This document shows, one piece after another, positions 48,845-60,030 of a stretch of 64,000 nt of DNA. Made by a program: the position numbers and the translations under genes. Origin of the DNA: Delphinapterus leucas (lineage: Eukaryota > Chordata > Mammalia > Artiodactyla > Monodontidae); the NCBI RefSeq assembly GCF_002288925.2, contig NW_022098067.1, forward strand, positions 2,510,023 to 2,574,022, in the 5' to 3' direction. The notes below the pieces were generated by a model. That model had not been told where the DNA came from, searched no databases, and saw only the letters and a program-made list of their open reading frames with translations. Numbering within the stretch: position 1 is the stretch's first letter; each line of letters opens with the position of its first letter.

Positions 48845-50793
48845 TTTGCTTAACTTACTGTGTTTTGGGTCTCCTTTTTGCAGGCTGCAGGTTCATAGTT
48901 CCTGTTGTTTTTGGTGTCTGTCCCCAGTGGCTAAGGTTGGTTTAGTGGGTTGTGTAGGCTTCCTGGTAGAGGGGACTAGTGCCTGTGTTATGGGGGATGG
49001 GGCTGGATCTTTTCTTTCTGGTGGGCAGGTCCACGTGTTGTGGTGTGTTTTGGTATGTCTGTGTCCTTATTATGATTTTCAGGAAGCCTCTCTGCTAACA
49101 GATGTGTTTGTGCTCCTGTCTTGCTAGCTTTTTTGGCCAGTGTGTTCAGCAGTGTAGCTTGCTGGTCATTGAGTGGAGGTGGGTCTTGGCATTGAGCTGG
49201 AGATCTCTTAGTGATTTTTGCCATTTGTTATTACATGGAGCTGGGAGGTCTCTTGTGGAGCAGTGTCCTGAAGTTGCCTCTCCCACCTCAGAGGCACAGC
49301 ACTGACCCCTGGCTGGAGCACCAAGAGCCTTTCATCCACATAGCTCAGAATAAAAGGGAGAAAAAATAGAAAGTAAGAAAAAAAGAGGACAAAACAAAAT
49401 AAAGTAAAATAAAATAAGATAAAAATTTTAAAGTAAAAATAATTATTAAGGAAAAGAAGTTTTAATAAAAAAAAATAGGGCAGACAGAACCCTAGGACAA
49501 ATGGTAAAAGGCAAAATCACACAGAGAAGCATACATACACACACTCAGAAAAAGAGGAAAACAGGAAAAAAGAACTATACGTTTGCTCCCAAAGTCCACC
49601 TCCTCAATTTGGGATGATTTGTTGTCTATTCAGGTATTCCACAGATGCAGGGTATATCAAGTTGATTGTGGAGCTTTAATCCACTGCTCCTGAGGTTGCT
49701 GGGAGAGTTATTCCCTTCTCTTCTTTGGTTTCACATTTCCTGGGGTTCAGCTTTGGTTTTGGACCTGCTTCTGCATGTATGTCGCCTGAGGGTGTCTGTT
49801 CTTCGCTCAGACAGGACTGGGTTAAAGGAGCAGCTGATTCGGGGGTTCTGGTTCACTCAGGCCAGGCGGAGGGTGTGGTACAGATGTGGGGTGAGCCTGT
49901 GGTGTCAGAGGCCAATGTGATGTTGCAACAGCCTGAGGCGCACCGTGCGATCTCCTGGGGAAGTTGTCCCTGGATCAGGGGACTCTGGCAGTGGCAGGCT
50001 GCACAGGCTATCGGGAGGGGTGGTGTGGATAGTGACATGTGTTTGCTCACAGGTTTCTTGTTGGTGGCAGGAGCAGCCTTAGAGTGCCATGCTTGTATCT
50101 GGTGTCCTTTCTGATAGCCACAGCTCACGGCCCTCTCTGGAGCTCTTTTAAGCTGTGCTGTTAATCCCCTCTCCTCACGCACCAGGAAACAAAGGGGGAA
50201 GAAAAAGTCTCTTGCCTTTTAGGCAGCTCCAGACATTTTCTTGGACTCCTTACTGGCTAGCTGTGTGCACTAGCCCCCTTCAGGCTGTGTTCACACCATC
50301 AAACCCAGTCCTCTCCGTGGGATCCAAGGGAAGCCCGAGCCTCAGCTCCCAGCCCCCACCCGTCCTGCCGGGTGAGCAGACAAGCCTCTCGGGCTGGTGA
50401 GTACTGGTCAGCACTGATCCTCTGTGCGGGAATCTCTCCACTTTGACCTCTGCACCCCTGCTGCTGTGCTCTCCTCTGTGGCTCCGAAGCTTCCCCCCTC
50501 CACCATCCGCAGTCTCCGCCCATGAAGGGGCTTCCTAGTGTGTGGAAACCTTTCCTCCTTCACAGCTCCCTCCCACTGGTGCAGGTCCCATCCCTATTCC
50601 TTTATCTCTGTTTTTTTCTTTTGCCCTACCCAAGTACGTGGGGAGTTTCTTGCCTTTGAGGAGGGCTGAGGTCTTTTGCCAGCATTCAGTAGGTGTTCTA
50701 TAGGAGCAGTTCCACATGTAGATGTATTTCTGATGTATTTGTGGGGAGGAGGGTGATCTCCACATCTTACTCTTCCACCATCTTTAAGCTCCC
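48845..50793 (-). promoter_or_regulatory. L1 5' UTR
   Basis: GC-rich 1.9-kb leader of the full-length L1, with an A-rich/AAAT-rich island at about 49345-49530. It would have held the internal promoter. Long open frames on either strand here (for example 48351-49127 plus) are not genes. Confidence 0.85.
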
Positions 50794-50972
50794 GTGTTTG
50801 TGTTTTTAAATGTTTTTTTTTTCCTGTAATTGATTTCTAATATCATAGTGTTGTGGTTGGAAAAGATGCTTGATATGATTCCAACTTTCTTAAATTTACT
50901 GAGGTTTGATTTGTGATCTATCCTGGAGAATGTTCCATATGCACCTGAGGAGAAAGTGTATTTTGCTGCTTT
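50794..50972 (-). mobile_element. Twin-primed L1, inverted 5' segment, part 2
   Basis: Resumes the antisense endonuclease region broken at 43459 ('cctgtaattgatttctaatatcatag' is the counterpart of about 47178-47205). It ends at about 50972, at the inversion junction. Confidence 0.83.
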
Positions 50973-53391
50973 CAGACTAAAAACATTTCCTCTAAGATCA
51001 GGAACAAGACAAGGCTATCCACTTTTGTCACTATTATTCAACATAGTTTGGAAGTCCTAGCCACAGAAAAAGAAATAAAAGGAATCCAACTTGGATAAAA
51101 AGTAAAACTGTCACTGTTTGCAGATTACATGACACTATACATAGAAAATCCTAAAGATGCTACCAGAAAACTACTAGAGCTCATCAAAGAATTTGGTAAA
51201 GTTGCAGGATACAAAATTAATACACAGGACTTCCCTGGTGGCGCAGTGGTTGAGAGTCTGCCTGCCGATGCAGGGGACACAGGTTCATGCCCCGTTCCTG
51301 GAAGATCCCACATGCCATGGAGTGGCTGGGCCTGTGAGCCATGGCTGCTGAGCCTGCCCATCCGGAGCCTGTGCTCTGCAATGGGAGAGGCTGTAGCAGT
51401 GAGAGGCCCGCATAATGCAAAAAACAAAAACAAACAAAAAAAAAACAAAATTAATACACAGAAATCTCTTGCATTCGTACACACTAACAATGAAATATCA
51501 GAAAGAGAAATTAAGGAGACAATCCCATTTACCATCGCAACAAAAGCAATAAAATACCTAGGAATAAACCTACCTAAGGAGGCAAAAGATCTATATTCAG
51601 TAAACTATAAGATACTGGTGAAAGAAATAAAAATGACACAAACAAATGATGAAGACATATACTAGGCCCATGGATTGGAAGAATCAATATCGTCACAATG
51701 ACTGTATTACCCAAAATAATCTACAGATTCAATGCAATTCCTATCAAATTACCAATGGCATTTTTCACAGAATTAGAGAAAATTTTACAATTTGTATGGA
51801 AACACAAAAGACCCCAAATAGTAGATGCAATCTTGAGAAAGTAAAATGGATTTGGAGGAATCAGGCTCCCTGACTTCGGACTATACTACAAAGATACAGT
51901 CATCAAAATAGTATAGTACTGACACAAAAGCAGAAATATAGATCAATGGAACTTGATAGAAAGTCCAGAGATAAACCCATGCACCTATGGTCACCTAATC
52001 TATGGCAAAGGAGATAAGAATGTACAATGGAAAAATGAGAGTCTCTTCAATAAGTGGTGCTGGGAAAACTGGACAGCTACATGTAAAAAAATGAAATTAG
52101 AATACTCCCTAACACCATTCACAAAAGTAAACTCAAATGGATTAAAGACCTAAATATAAGGCCAGATACTATAAAACTCTTAGAGGATAAAATAGGCAGA
52201 ACACTCTGACATAAATTACAGCAAGATCTTTTTTGATCCATCTCCTAGAGTAATGAAAATAAAAAGAAAAATAAACCAATGGGACCTAATGAAATGTAAA
52301 AGCTTCAGTACAGTAAAGAAAACCATAAACAAAACAAAAAGACAACCCTCAGAATTGGAGAAAATATTTTCAAATGAAGCAACAAAAAAGGGATTAATCT
52401 CCTAAATATACAAACAGCTCAAGTGGCTGAATATCAAAAAATCAAACAACCCAATCAAAAAATGGGCAGAAGATCTAAATAGACATTTCTCCAAAGGAGA
52501 CATATAGATGGCCAAGAAGTACAGAAAAGATACTCTACATTACTAATTATTAGGGAAATACAAATCAAGACTAAATGATATATCACCTCACACCTCTCAG
52601 AATGGCCATCACCGAACAATCTACAAACAATAAATGCTAGAGTAGGTGTCGAGAAAGGGAACCCTCCTGCACTGTTGGTGAGAATGTAAATTGGTACAGC
52701 CACTATGGAGAACAGTATGGAGTTTCCTTAAAAACTAAAAATGGAGCTACCATAGGATCCAACAATCCCACTCTTGTGCATATATCCAGAGAAAATCATA
52801 ATTCAAAAAGATACATGCACCTTATGCTCATTGAAGCACTATTTTCAATAGCCAGAACATGGGAGCAACCTAAATGTCCATCAACAGAAGAATGGATAAT
52901 GAAAAAGTGGTACGTATATACAACTGAATATTACTCAGCGATAAAAAAGAATTAAAGAATGCCTTTTGCAGCAACATGGATGGACCTAGAGATTGTTATA
53001 CTGAATGAAGTAAGTCAGATAAAGAAAGACAAATATCATACAATATGCTTATATGTGGAATCTAAAGAAAAGCATAGAAATGAACTTATCTACAAAAGAG
53101 AAATAGAGTAATCATAATAAATTATTGTTACCAGGGCATAAGAGGAGGAGAGGGATTAATGGGGAGATTGGGATTGACATATACACACTACTATATATAA
53201 AATAGACAACTAATAAGGACTTACAGTATAGCACAGGGAACTCTACTCAGTACTCTGTAATGGCCTATATGGGAAAAGAATCTAAAAAAGAGTGGATATA
53301 TGTATATGTATAACTGATTCACTTTGCTGTACACTGGAAACTAACACAACATTGTAAATCAACTATACTCCACTAAAAGTTTTGGAAAAAA
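50973..53391 (+). mobile_element. Twin-primed L1, plus-strand 3' half
   Basis: Begins in the RT ('aaacatttcctctaagatcagg') where the inverted part leaves off, and runs through ORF2 pieces (51129-51227, 51445-51665, 51646-51873, 51953-52153) and the 3' UTR to a short A-run at about 53385-53391. A CHR-2 SINE is inserted at 51228-51444. Confidence 0.85.
51228..51444 (+). mobile_element. CHR-2-like SINE inserted in L1 ORF2
   Basis: Full SINE with an (AAAAC)n tail and a perfect 17-bp flanking duplication, ACAAAATTAATACACAG at 51211-51227 and 51445-51461. The open frame of 178 codons across it (51129-51665) is an accidental L1-SINE fusion. Confidence 0.96.
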
Positions 53392-53875
53392 ATTACATAA
53401 ATGTTCATAGCAGCATTTCTAACAATGGCCAAAAAGTTAAACCAATGCATTAACTAATTTACAGATAAACATGTAGTATATACATACAAATGACTATCAT
53501 TTGGCCATAAAAGAAACAAAGTAGTGATATATGCCAAAACATGGATAAGCATTTAAAACATTATACTAGGTGAAATAAGCCAGTCACTAAAGACCACGTA
53601 TTCTATGTCATTTGTATGAAATGTCCAGAATAAGCAAATGTATAAAGAGAACATGTATTAGTAGTTGCCTGTGCCTGGAGGATTTGGGCAAGAAATGGGG
53701 AGAGAAAGCTAATGGCTATCAGGTTTCTTTTTAATGTTTATTAAAATTTCCTAAAATTGGTTAGGATGCTGCTTGCAGAACTCTGAACATACTAAAAACA
53801 TTGAATTATATACTTGAAATGAGTTAATTTTATGTCATATAAATTATATCTCAATAAAGTTGTTTTTAAAAAATG
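53392..53875 (+). mobile_element. Old L1M, 3' end (host of nested stack)
   Basis: Continues the L1M interrupted at 42170: 'gttcatagcagcatttctaacaatggcc', 'gcctgtgcctggaggatttggg' and a final 'atatctcaataaagttg'. Confidence 0.8.
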
Positions 53876-54366
53876 ACATTGGTCCAGCAAACTCAATTTC
53901 TTCTATTTTCCCAGTAAAATACACATAAACACAGAGAAAAGTATAAAAACAATAAATGAAGGCCAAACAGTTGCCAAAAATTAAGGAACAATAGCTGGTA
54001 ATTGAAATTGGAGAGGTATTATATTTAAAAAAAATACACAGTTGCTCAGCCAAGTATAAAATAGCAGAAGTGGCTCACCACGGCCTTCCCTTCCATAAAT
54101 AGGTAGACATACCCTTCATCTTTTTTCAATTATTTGAACAACTGGTTGAAAATGTAATTTTGGGTAAGCTTTGAAACTGAGTAACTATCCTGTCCTATAG
54201 ATACTTGATTTACTAATCATTTTTTAGTCTTTCATCAATATTTTTCTTTTTACTTTCATTAGGAGACAGAGACTGAGAAAACAAGCCAGGATGGATTTAG
54301 AGAGGAAGTTTTGGTGGAGAATTATAACTTGGGAGCTGTAAAAATCATCCTTAAGAGCAGGAGGTT
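53876..54366. other. Unique sequence
   Basis: No gene or repeat recognised. The last 14 bases (54353-54366) are the left target duplication of the following SINE. Confidence 0.5.
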
Positions 54367-54568
54367 TGGGCTTCCCTGGTGGCACAGTGGTTGAGAGTCC
54401 GCCTGCTGATGCAGGGGACACGGGTTTGTACCCCGGTCCGGGAGGATCCCACATGCCGCAGAGCAGCTGGGCCCATGGGCCATGGCCACTGGGCCTGCGT
54501 GTCTGGAGCCTGTGCTCCACAACAGGAGAGGCCACAGCAGCGAGAGGCCCACGTACCACAAAAAAAAA
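54367..54568 (+). mobile_element. CHR-2-like cetacean SINE
   Basis: Complete head, body and A-tail. AAGAGCAGGAGGTT (54353-54366) and AAGAGTAGGAGGTT (54569-54582) form the target duplication. Five overlapping open frames on both strands come from its CpG-rich body and are not genes. Confidence 0.95.
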
Positions 54569-54582
54569 AAGAGTAGGAGGTT

Positions 54583-56155
54583 AGAGTCTCATTATTTCTC
54601 ATGAGTTGCATCTATTTAGGATAAAAGAAGTTCAGAAAATGAGACTAGAAAGTGTAAAATCTCAGATCACATGGATTAAATTTTGCTAGATATGAAAATT
54701 GGACTAGGAACTTTGCGAATGAAACTGCCATCCTGCTGTGAATATGAAAAAATAATTCAGACAGCATCCACATTGCCAAAGAGTGGAGTCAAAAGCTATG
54801 CTTTAGTCAAATGGACAAATTCAATTTCTTATTAACAAAGAAAACTCTAGGGTCACCTCAGTTCTCACACTTAAATGTTACACTCTTGTGAGATTAAAAA
54901 ATAGATATAAATACTAGAACAGTTGACTATCTCAGAGAGCCTCTGTTCTGTTTAATAACATTTAAAGAAAATAATAACCAGTTTACAAGAAACAGAGGAA
55001 TATAAGTTTAAACTTTGCTCCCCAGTGGTTTATCTCCTCCAATTCTTTTCTTTTTAAGTAGCATTCAGCAATATACTAATTTAAAGACCACATTAGTTAA
55101 TATAAGGGACAATAATGATATATATTCTTAAATTATTGTTTTTAGTCACTTTTGATTGGAAAAATCAGTAAAGTTATGTATTACTATAACTGGAAGTAAT
55201 TTTAGTGTTTTTGTGGTTAAAGTACCCATTGACAGAAAATTAACTGTGTAAATTATACTTAGTAATGTCAAGTATACAAAAAATACTTGTATAAATGTCA
55301 AATAACAAAGGCTAAGAAAGGTGGTTTAAATCCCAATACAGTATTTTTCTACACCTACTCTCACTTAAATTAAGATTGGGTAAGATTGGTACTTGGCCCA
55401 TAGTAGTGCTCAATAAATACACGTTGAATATTGAAAACATTTGAAATGTTCTAGGGGATATTGCTTATTTTAAGAATTATTTGGTAAATCTCTTTAAGTA
55501 AAAATTAGTGGTAACACTCTAATGCTTTTTCCTTATAAATTCAACAATATCATTTGAGTTTTCTTTCAATGTGGTACACAATGTAGTACATGTTGTTTAT
55601 TCTCTACATGTTGAATGTAAACAGAAAACAAAACAAAACAAAATCCATATGCATGCTACTTCACTCATGTGTTCGAGAATCATTTACCAGAGACATGTTC
55701 TCTTTCTAACATAACTAGTTACACAAGCAGTAGTAGTACAGACAGCCATTCCTTAGGACTTATGAAGTCCTATAGGGGCACTGCCTTAGCTTAGTCAGGT
55801 GCAGATTCTTCTGTTGTCGTATAGAAAGCTTAGCCTGATGTCTGTATGTTTCTGGGCAATAAAAGTGCTCATTTAAATGTGTGGCCAGCAGACAGCTCTA
55901 GAAACAGAGGAGACTAAATCCAGCTCTAGGCTCAGAGCCCATTCTGAAAATCAGATAACCAGTGAATGTGTCCTGGCAGTCCTTTCAATAACTTTAGCTG
56001 CTCCTTCAGGATAAAGATAATATTTTTCAAACATATATTTACTGGCATTCAAGGGCAGTTCCCTCTACATTTCCAAGAAATATCATGCTTTCACTTGAGC
56101 TAAAGAAAAGCCTATATACTGTGGCTAAAACTTATGCAACATTTCTAATATTCTG
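54583..56155. other. Unique AT-rich sequence with an L2/MIR tail
   Basis: No gene seen. 'cttggcccatagtagtgctcaataaatacacgttgaat' at about 55393-55432 is a short L2/MIR-like 3' tail. Confidence 0.5.
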
Positions 56156-56345
56156 GACATTGTTCTAAGCAATTTTTAAATATTAGCTCAGTTAATTGTC
56201 ACAACAACACTGTGAGGTAGGTGCTATTATTAATGTTACTCTCATCTTAGGGATGAAAAAAAGCGGAGCATAGAGAGGCATAACTTTTTGCATTTGAATC
56301 CAGAACTTCTGGGTTGCAGCCTCCATGTGATAAACTACCTTGTTT
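56156..56345 (-). mobile_element. MIR SINE, antisense
   Basis: Complement of MIR: 'cattgttctaagcaatttttaaatattag', 'gtcacaacaacactgtgaggtagg' and 'gcatagagaggcataac'. Confidence 0.82.
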
Positions 56346-57960
56346 TCCTGTTGTAACCTTACCTGTCTACCAATCTTGCATGCAAAGTGATGGTGGAAGT
56401 GCACTGAAGTGCTGATAGACGGCAAGCCAGATTGAAATTCAACAAGTATCCTTCTGCAACAGTTTGGCCTGGCACACCAAAAATAAATTGTGGGAAGATG
56501 TGCATTTTAGCCAGTTCTTTTTGACTTTTCCTAGTTGCAGAAACAAAAAGCAATATTGCTTTTTTTTTTCTATAAGTTGAGAAAACAAGGGGAAAATCTA
56601 TATCTCATTTTGGCACACTTTTTAATATTTTCTACTTACTCCAAAATTAAAAGAACATAAAAATGTAGAAGTCATTTGTCAGGTGATTATAGTAATGCAG
56701 CTTTTCCTTTATGTTTATTCTTCTCTTGTTTGTCTTCAAAATCTAATTTTTTATGACATTGACAACACCCCAACTCTCTTTCTTTCTCCAAAATTAAGAT
56801 TTTCTAGCACTTTCAAGTGTCTTTTGTATAGATATGTTAAATATTTTTAAAATAATATTTTGAATTATATATTTTAAAAGTCTGGAACTCAATGAAAAAA
56901 CTCTTTAGAGCTCACATTTGTAGTTTATGTGTGAGAGAAATGTGTAAACATATTTAGTATACAAGTTTAATTAATGTGAATAATTCTGACCCATTATTTC
57001 GGGTGCCTGGAATAAATAATGCTGAAGTCCCAATATAAATAAGAAAACTAAAAATATTGGAGTTAAATATGTTTAAAGCATCAGATTTATTTCCTATACC
57101 TGATCTATCCTGATAATATATAACTAGAATATGTGATAAAGAAGTACATAATTTGAATTTAGGTTGAATCTTAATCTCCTTTGTTTCTGATATATCTTGT
57201 CTTACCAGGACATAATGGTAAACTTGATTCCAAGAAGTGGCAAAAGTATGAGAAATTTAAAAATTCATTATTTTTTTTTAGTATGCAACTGATTAACCAA
57301 ATATCCTAGTAGCCACCATCAGACCAATACATAAGAACCAAAGATTTTAGTTACCATTTAGGGAGACCCATCTCAAATAGCATTTCCAAACTCAGAATCT
57401 TAGAGCAGAGAAGCAACCCCAAAGTTCTATGAAACAATCTTACCTCAAAGACTAGGCAAGGGATGTATTCTCTATAGTGTTGAAGAGTTCATCTTAAGCA
57501 TACCTGATCCTGCAGAGATAATTGGAGTATTCTAGAAACCTGTTGGTAAAGGTTGAGGGAATCCCATAGCTCTACAGACTCCTTTAGCATTTCCAGGACC
57601 TCGTTTCCTCCCATGATTTATAAGAACAATATCCTTTTGAAAAGCAGAAGTCCTGGCTGTATACTCTGGAATGCAATGTCATTTCAGGTTTCAATGTTAT
57701 TGTCTAGCAAATGCATGGAAGCAACTGAAACTCTTTTCCTAAATAGTTTGGTTACATGCTGCATGTAGTTATAGATAATTATTTGTCTCTGACCAGAAAA
57801 TAGTAAATAGAATCTAATAAAGAAGTGTGGTCAAAATTTCCAATATTATATAGAAAGGGATAAAGTTTGATATAAGTAAGGTACCAGGTGATTTCCATTA
57901 TATAGAAGCAAAAAGTAAAAAACAAAACTAATTTTTTTTAAGTCAAGGTGATCTTTATTA
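56346..57960. other. Unique AT-rich sequence
   Basis: No exon or repeat recognised. The open frame at 57553-57768 has no domain features. Confidence 0.5.
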
Positions 57961-58090
57961 GTTATGCTACTTAACACTTCTGGTTCTTAGCCCCTTCATT
58001 TGTTAAATGGGGATAATAATGCTTATCATATGGGATATGTGGGAACAGAACAAAAAAATCTGTACAACATCTGTCAAATAGTATAGTCCA
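57961..58090 (+). mobile_element. MIR SINE fragment
   Basis: 'gctacttaacacttctggttc', 'ttcatttgttaaatggggataataatgc' and 'catatgggatatgtggg' match the core of MIR in plus orientation. Confidence 0.8.
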
Positions 58091-58139
58091 ATAAAAATAA
58101 TTTCCAATATTGTTATATCATATGGTTATTATATCTACT

Positions 58140-58388
58140 GCTCTGTGAAGTTAGTACAACAGATTTTTCGAATGTAATATTTAAGCATAACATACATAAT
58201 TTTCACACACTAAACAATTTACCCAGGATAAGAAACAGAACAGTTCTATCATCCTGGAAATGTCCCCCACCCATGCCCTCTTCTAATCATAAATTACATC
58301 CTCCACAAGGGTACCCCCATCATGATTTCTAATATAGTGATGAGTTTTGCCTGTTTTTGAACTTGATAACTACTTTCTAAATCCTTAA
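58140..58388 (-). mobile_element. Old L1 3' UTR, antisense, part 1
   Basis: 'aagaaacagaacagttctatcatcc', 'tgtcccccacccatgccctc' and 'gagttttgcctgtttttgaactt' form an L1M antisense tail. It appears to continue at 59015 after the intervening LTR. Confidence 0.5.
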
Positions 58389-58694
58389 ATCTGTCAGTAT
58401 GTTACATCACCAATTGGACTTTACAGATGTGTCTAATTTAAGAACTTTAAGATGGATGGAGTTAGTGAGCTAGGTTATTCAGATGGGCCCAATTTATCAC
58501 AAGGGTCTTTAAAAGCAGAGAAACTTTTCTGGCTACAGTGGGTGAAAGAAAGAGAGAAGGAGAAAGAGACAGACAGAGAGAAAGAAAATCAGAGAGATAG
58601 AGAAAAGGAGAGACAGAGACAAAGAGGGACAGAGATACAGGCAAAGAGAGAGGCAGAGAGATGACAGAAAGGCACAAAGAGAGAGAGACAGGCC

Positions 58695-58747
<53 letters not shown>

Positions 58748-59014
58748 GAAGGAAGAAGGGTGAGAGAATCCAACATTCCTGGCGTTAATAATGGAGGGCT
58801 TGGCCATGACTCGAGGAATGCAGGACTCTTCTAGAAGTTGGGAATGGCTTCAGAACAGACTCTAACCTAGAAAGTGCTGAAAGGAACATAAGACACCTCT
58901 ATTTTAGCCCACTGAGACCTGATGAGGCTTTTGATTTAAAGAACTGTAAGATAACAAATTTGTGTTGTTTTAAGACACTAAGTTTAAGGTAGTTTATTAC
59001 AGCAGCAATAGGAT
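58389..59014 (+). mobile_element. MaLR/MLT1-type LTR with GA expansion
   Basis: Old LTR blocks 'cagatgtgtctaatttaag', 'gggcccaatttatcacaagggtc' and, at the end, 'gttgttttaagacactaag' with 'attacagcagcaatagg'. About 200 bp of GA-rich simple sequence (58545-58745) lies inside it. Confidence 0.65.
58545..58745. repeat. (GA)n-rich simple repeat
   Basis: Imperfect AGAC/GAGA units pass into a pure (GA)n tract of about 40 bp (58703-58743). The plus and minus open frames (70-104 codons) through it are low-complexity artefacts. Confidence 0.95.
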
Positions 59015-59640
59015 ACAATACAGGTATATTCCTAGGGCTGGAATTGCTGAGACATATGGTAAACTTACACTCGATTGGAAACTGTCAAACAGCTTCCTAT
59101 GTGGTTTTATCAGTTCATACTTCTACTAAGAGTACATGAAAATTCTAGTTCCTCCACATCTTCCTCAACATTTGGAATTTTCTTTTGTCATTTCCACTCT
59201 TCTAGTAAAATTATATGTACTGTGATTCTATTTTGCATTTCTCCAATAATAAATGAAGTCAAACACTTTTCATGTTTATGGGGCAAGTGGACATCCTATC
59301 TTGTGATGTGACTGGCAAGCCTCTCACCTATTTTTAAATGTCTTTTCCTTACCTAATTCTGAGAGATTTTTAAAAATATTTAAGATATGAGTCATTTTTC
59401 AGACATAGTATCACCAATATCTTCACATCTTCTTCTAGTTTGTCCATCCGTCTTCAACTGTATTACTGGTTGATGAAGACAAAACAAAAGATTTATATGT
59501 TCTTAACCTCTTTATGTACTGTTTAAGGAAGCTTTTCCTATTCCAAGGTCATAAAGATTTTCTCCTACGATTTTTTTGTAAATCCTTTAGGTTTTGCCTT
59601 TTATATTTAGATATGCAATCTGTCCTTAAGACAAAAGCTT
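59015..59640 (-). mobile_element. Old L1M ORF2 fragment, antisense, part 2
   Basis: Complement of the L1 ORF2 end: 'ggaattgctgagacatatgg', 'ttgcatttctccaataat', 'ttttcatgtttatgggg' and 'aaggtcataaagattttctcc'. No open frame. Confidence 0.7.
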
Positions 59641-59764
59641 TAAATCTCCTGTTACAAATGAGAAAGTTCAAGTGAGGTATGGAGATTTAAACATCAAATA
59701 GAAAATGAAAGAAGAGATTAAATTTTGGTTTTCTGCAGTGCTTATCTACAAACATTGCTTTAAC

Positions 59765-60030
59765 TACTGACTTTGTGAAGTCTTTCCTGATACTCCAAAA
59801 TCAAATTGATCTTTCTCTTTCATAGCCCCAGCATTTCTCAACACCACTCATGAAATGCACTTTTAACAATTGTAGTTATTGTATGCATCTGTACTTTTTG
59901 CTTTCCCTTCTGGATTGTTAGACCCTGTGATCAACGGCTGCTTCATTATTCATCTTTCTGCATATCACAGAGTTAGACCTGCATAAAACTGGTGGTGCTC
60001 ATTACATGGTTGTTAAAAGAAAGGAAGAAT
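59765..60030 (+). mobile_element. L2 LINE 3' fragment
   Basis: The order of blocks ('gaagtctttcctgatactcc', 'tagttattgtatgcatctgtac', 'ttgttagaccctgtgatc' and 'cattattcatctttctgc') follows the L2 3' UTR. Confidence 0.68.

Larger units (their letters stand above)
43471..50793 (-). mobile_element. Nearly full-length LINE-1, antisense
   Basis: A 7.3-kb L1 from its 3' poly-A (poly-T here, about 43471-43482) to a canonical 5' end (minus-strand GGGAGCTTAAAGATGG at 50793). Flanks gtgtttctgttttt (left) and gtgtttgtgttttt (50794-50807) form a 14-bp target duplication with one mismatch. It contains a 5' UTR (48845-50793), ORF1 (about 47930-48844) and ORF2 (about 43849-47894), all with stops or shifts. 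It is nested in the twin-primed L1 and itself carries a SINE. Confidence 0.93.

Noticed and set aside
48351..49127. The longest open frame in the window (258 codons, plus strand)
   Set aside because: It reads the wrong strand of L1 ORF1 and 5' UTR; the true ORF1 lies on the minus strand.
51129..51665. 178-codon open frame resembling a fused RT protein
   Set aside because: It is L1 ORF2 read through a SINE with a perfect target duplication at each side, so it is an accidental fusion.
58452..58776. Ser/Leu-rich and Arg/Glu-rich open frames on both strands
   Set aside because: They arise from the GA simple repeat.
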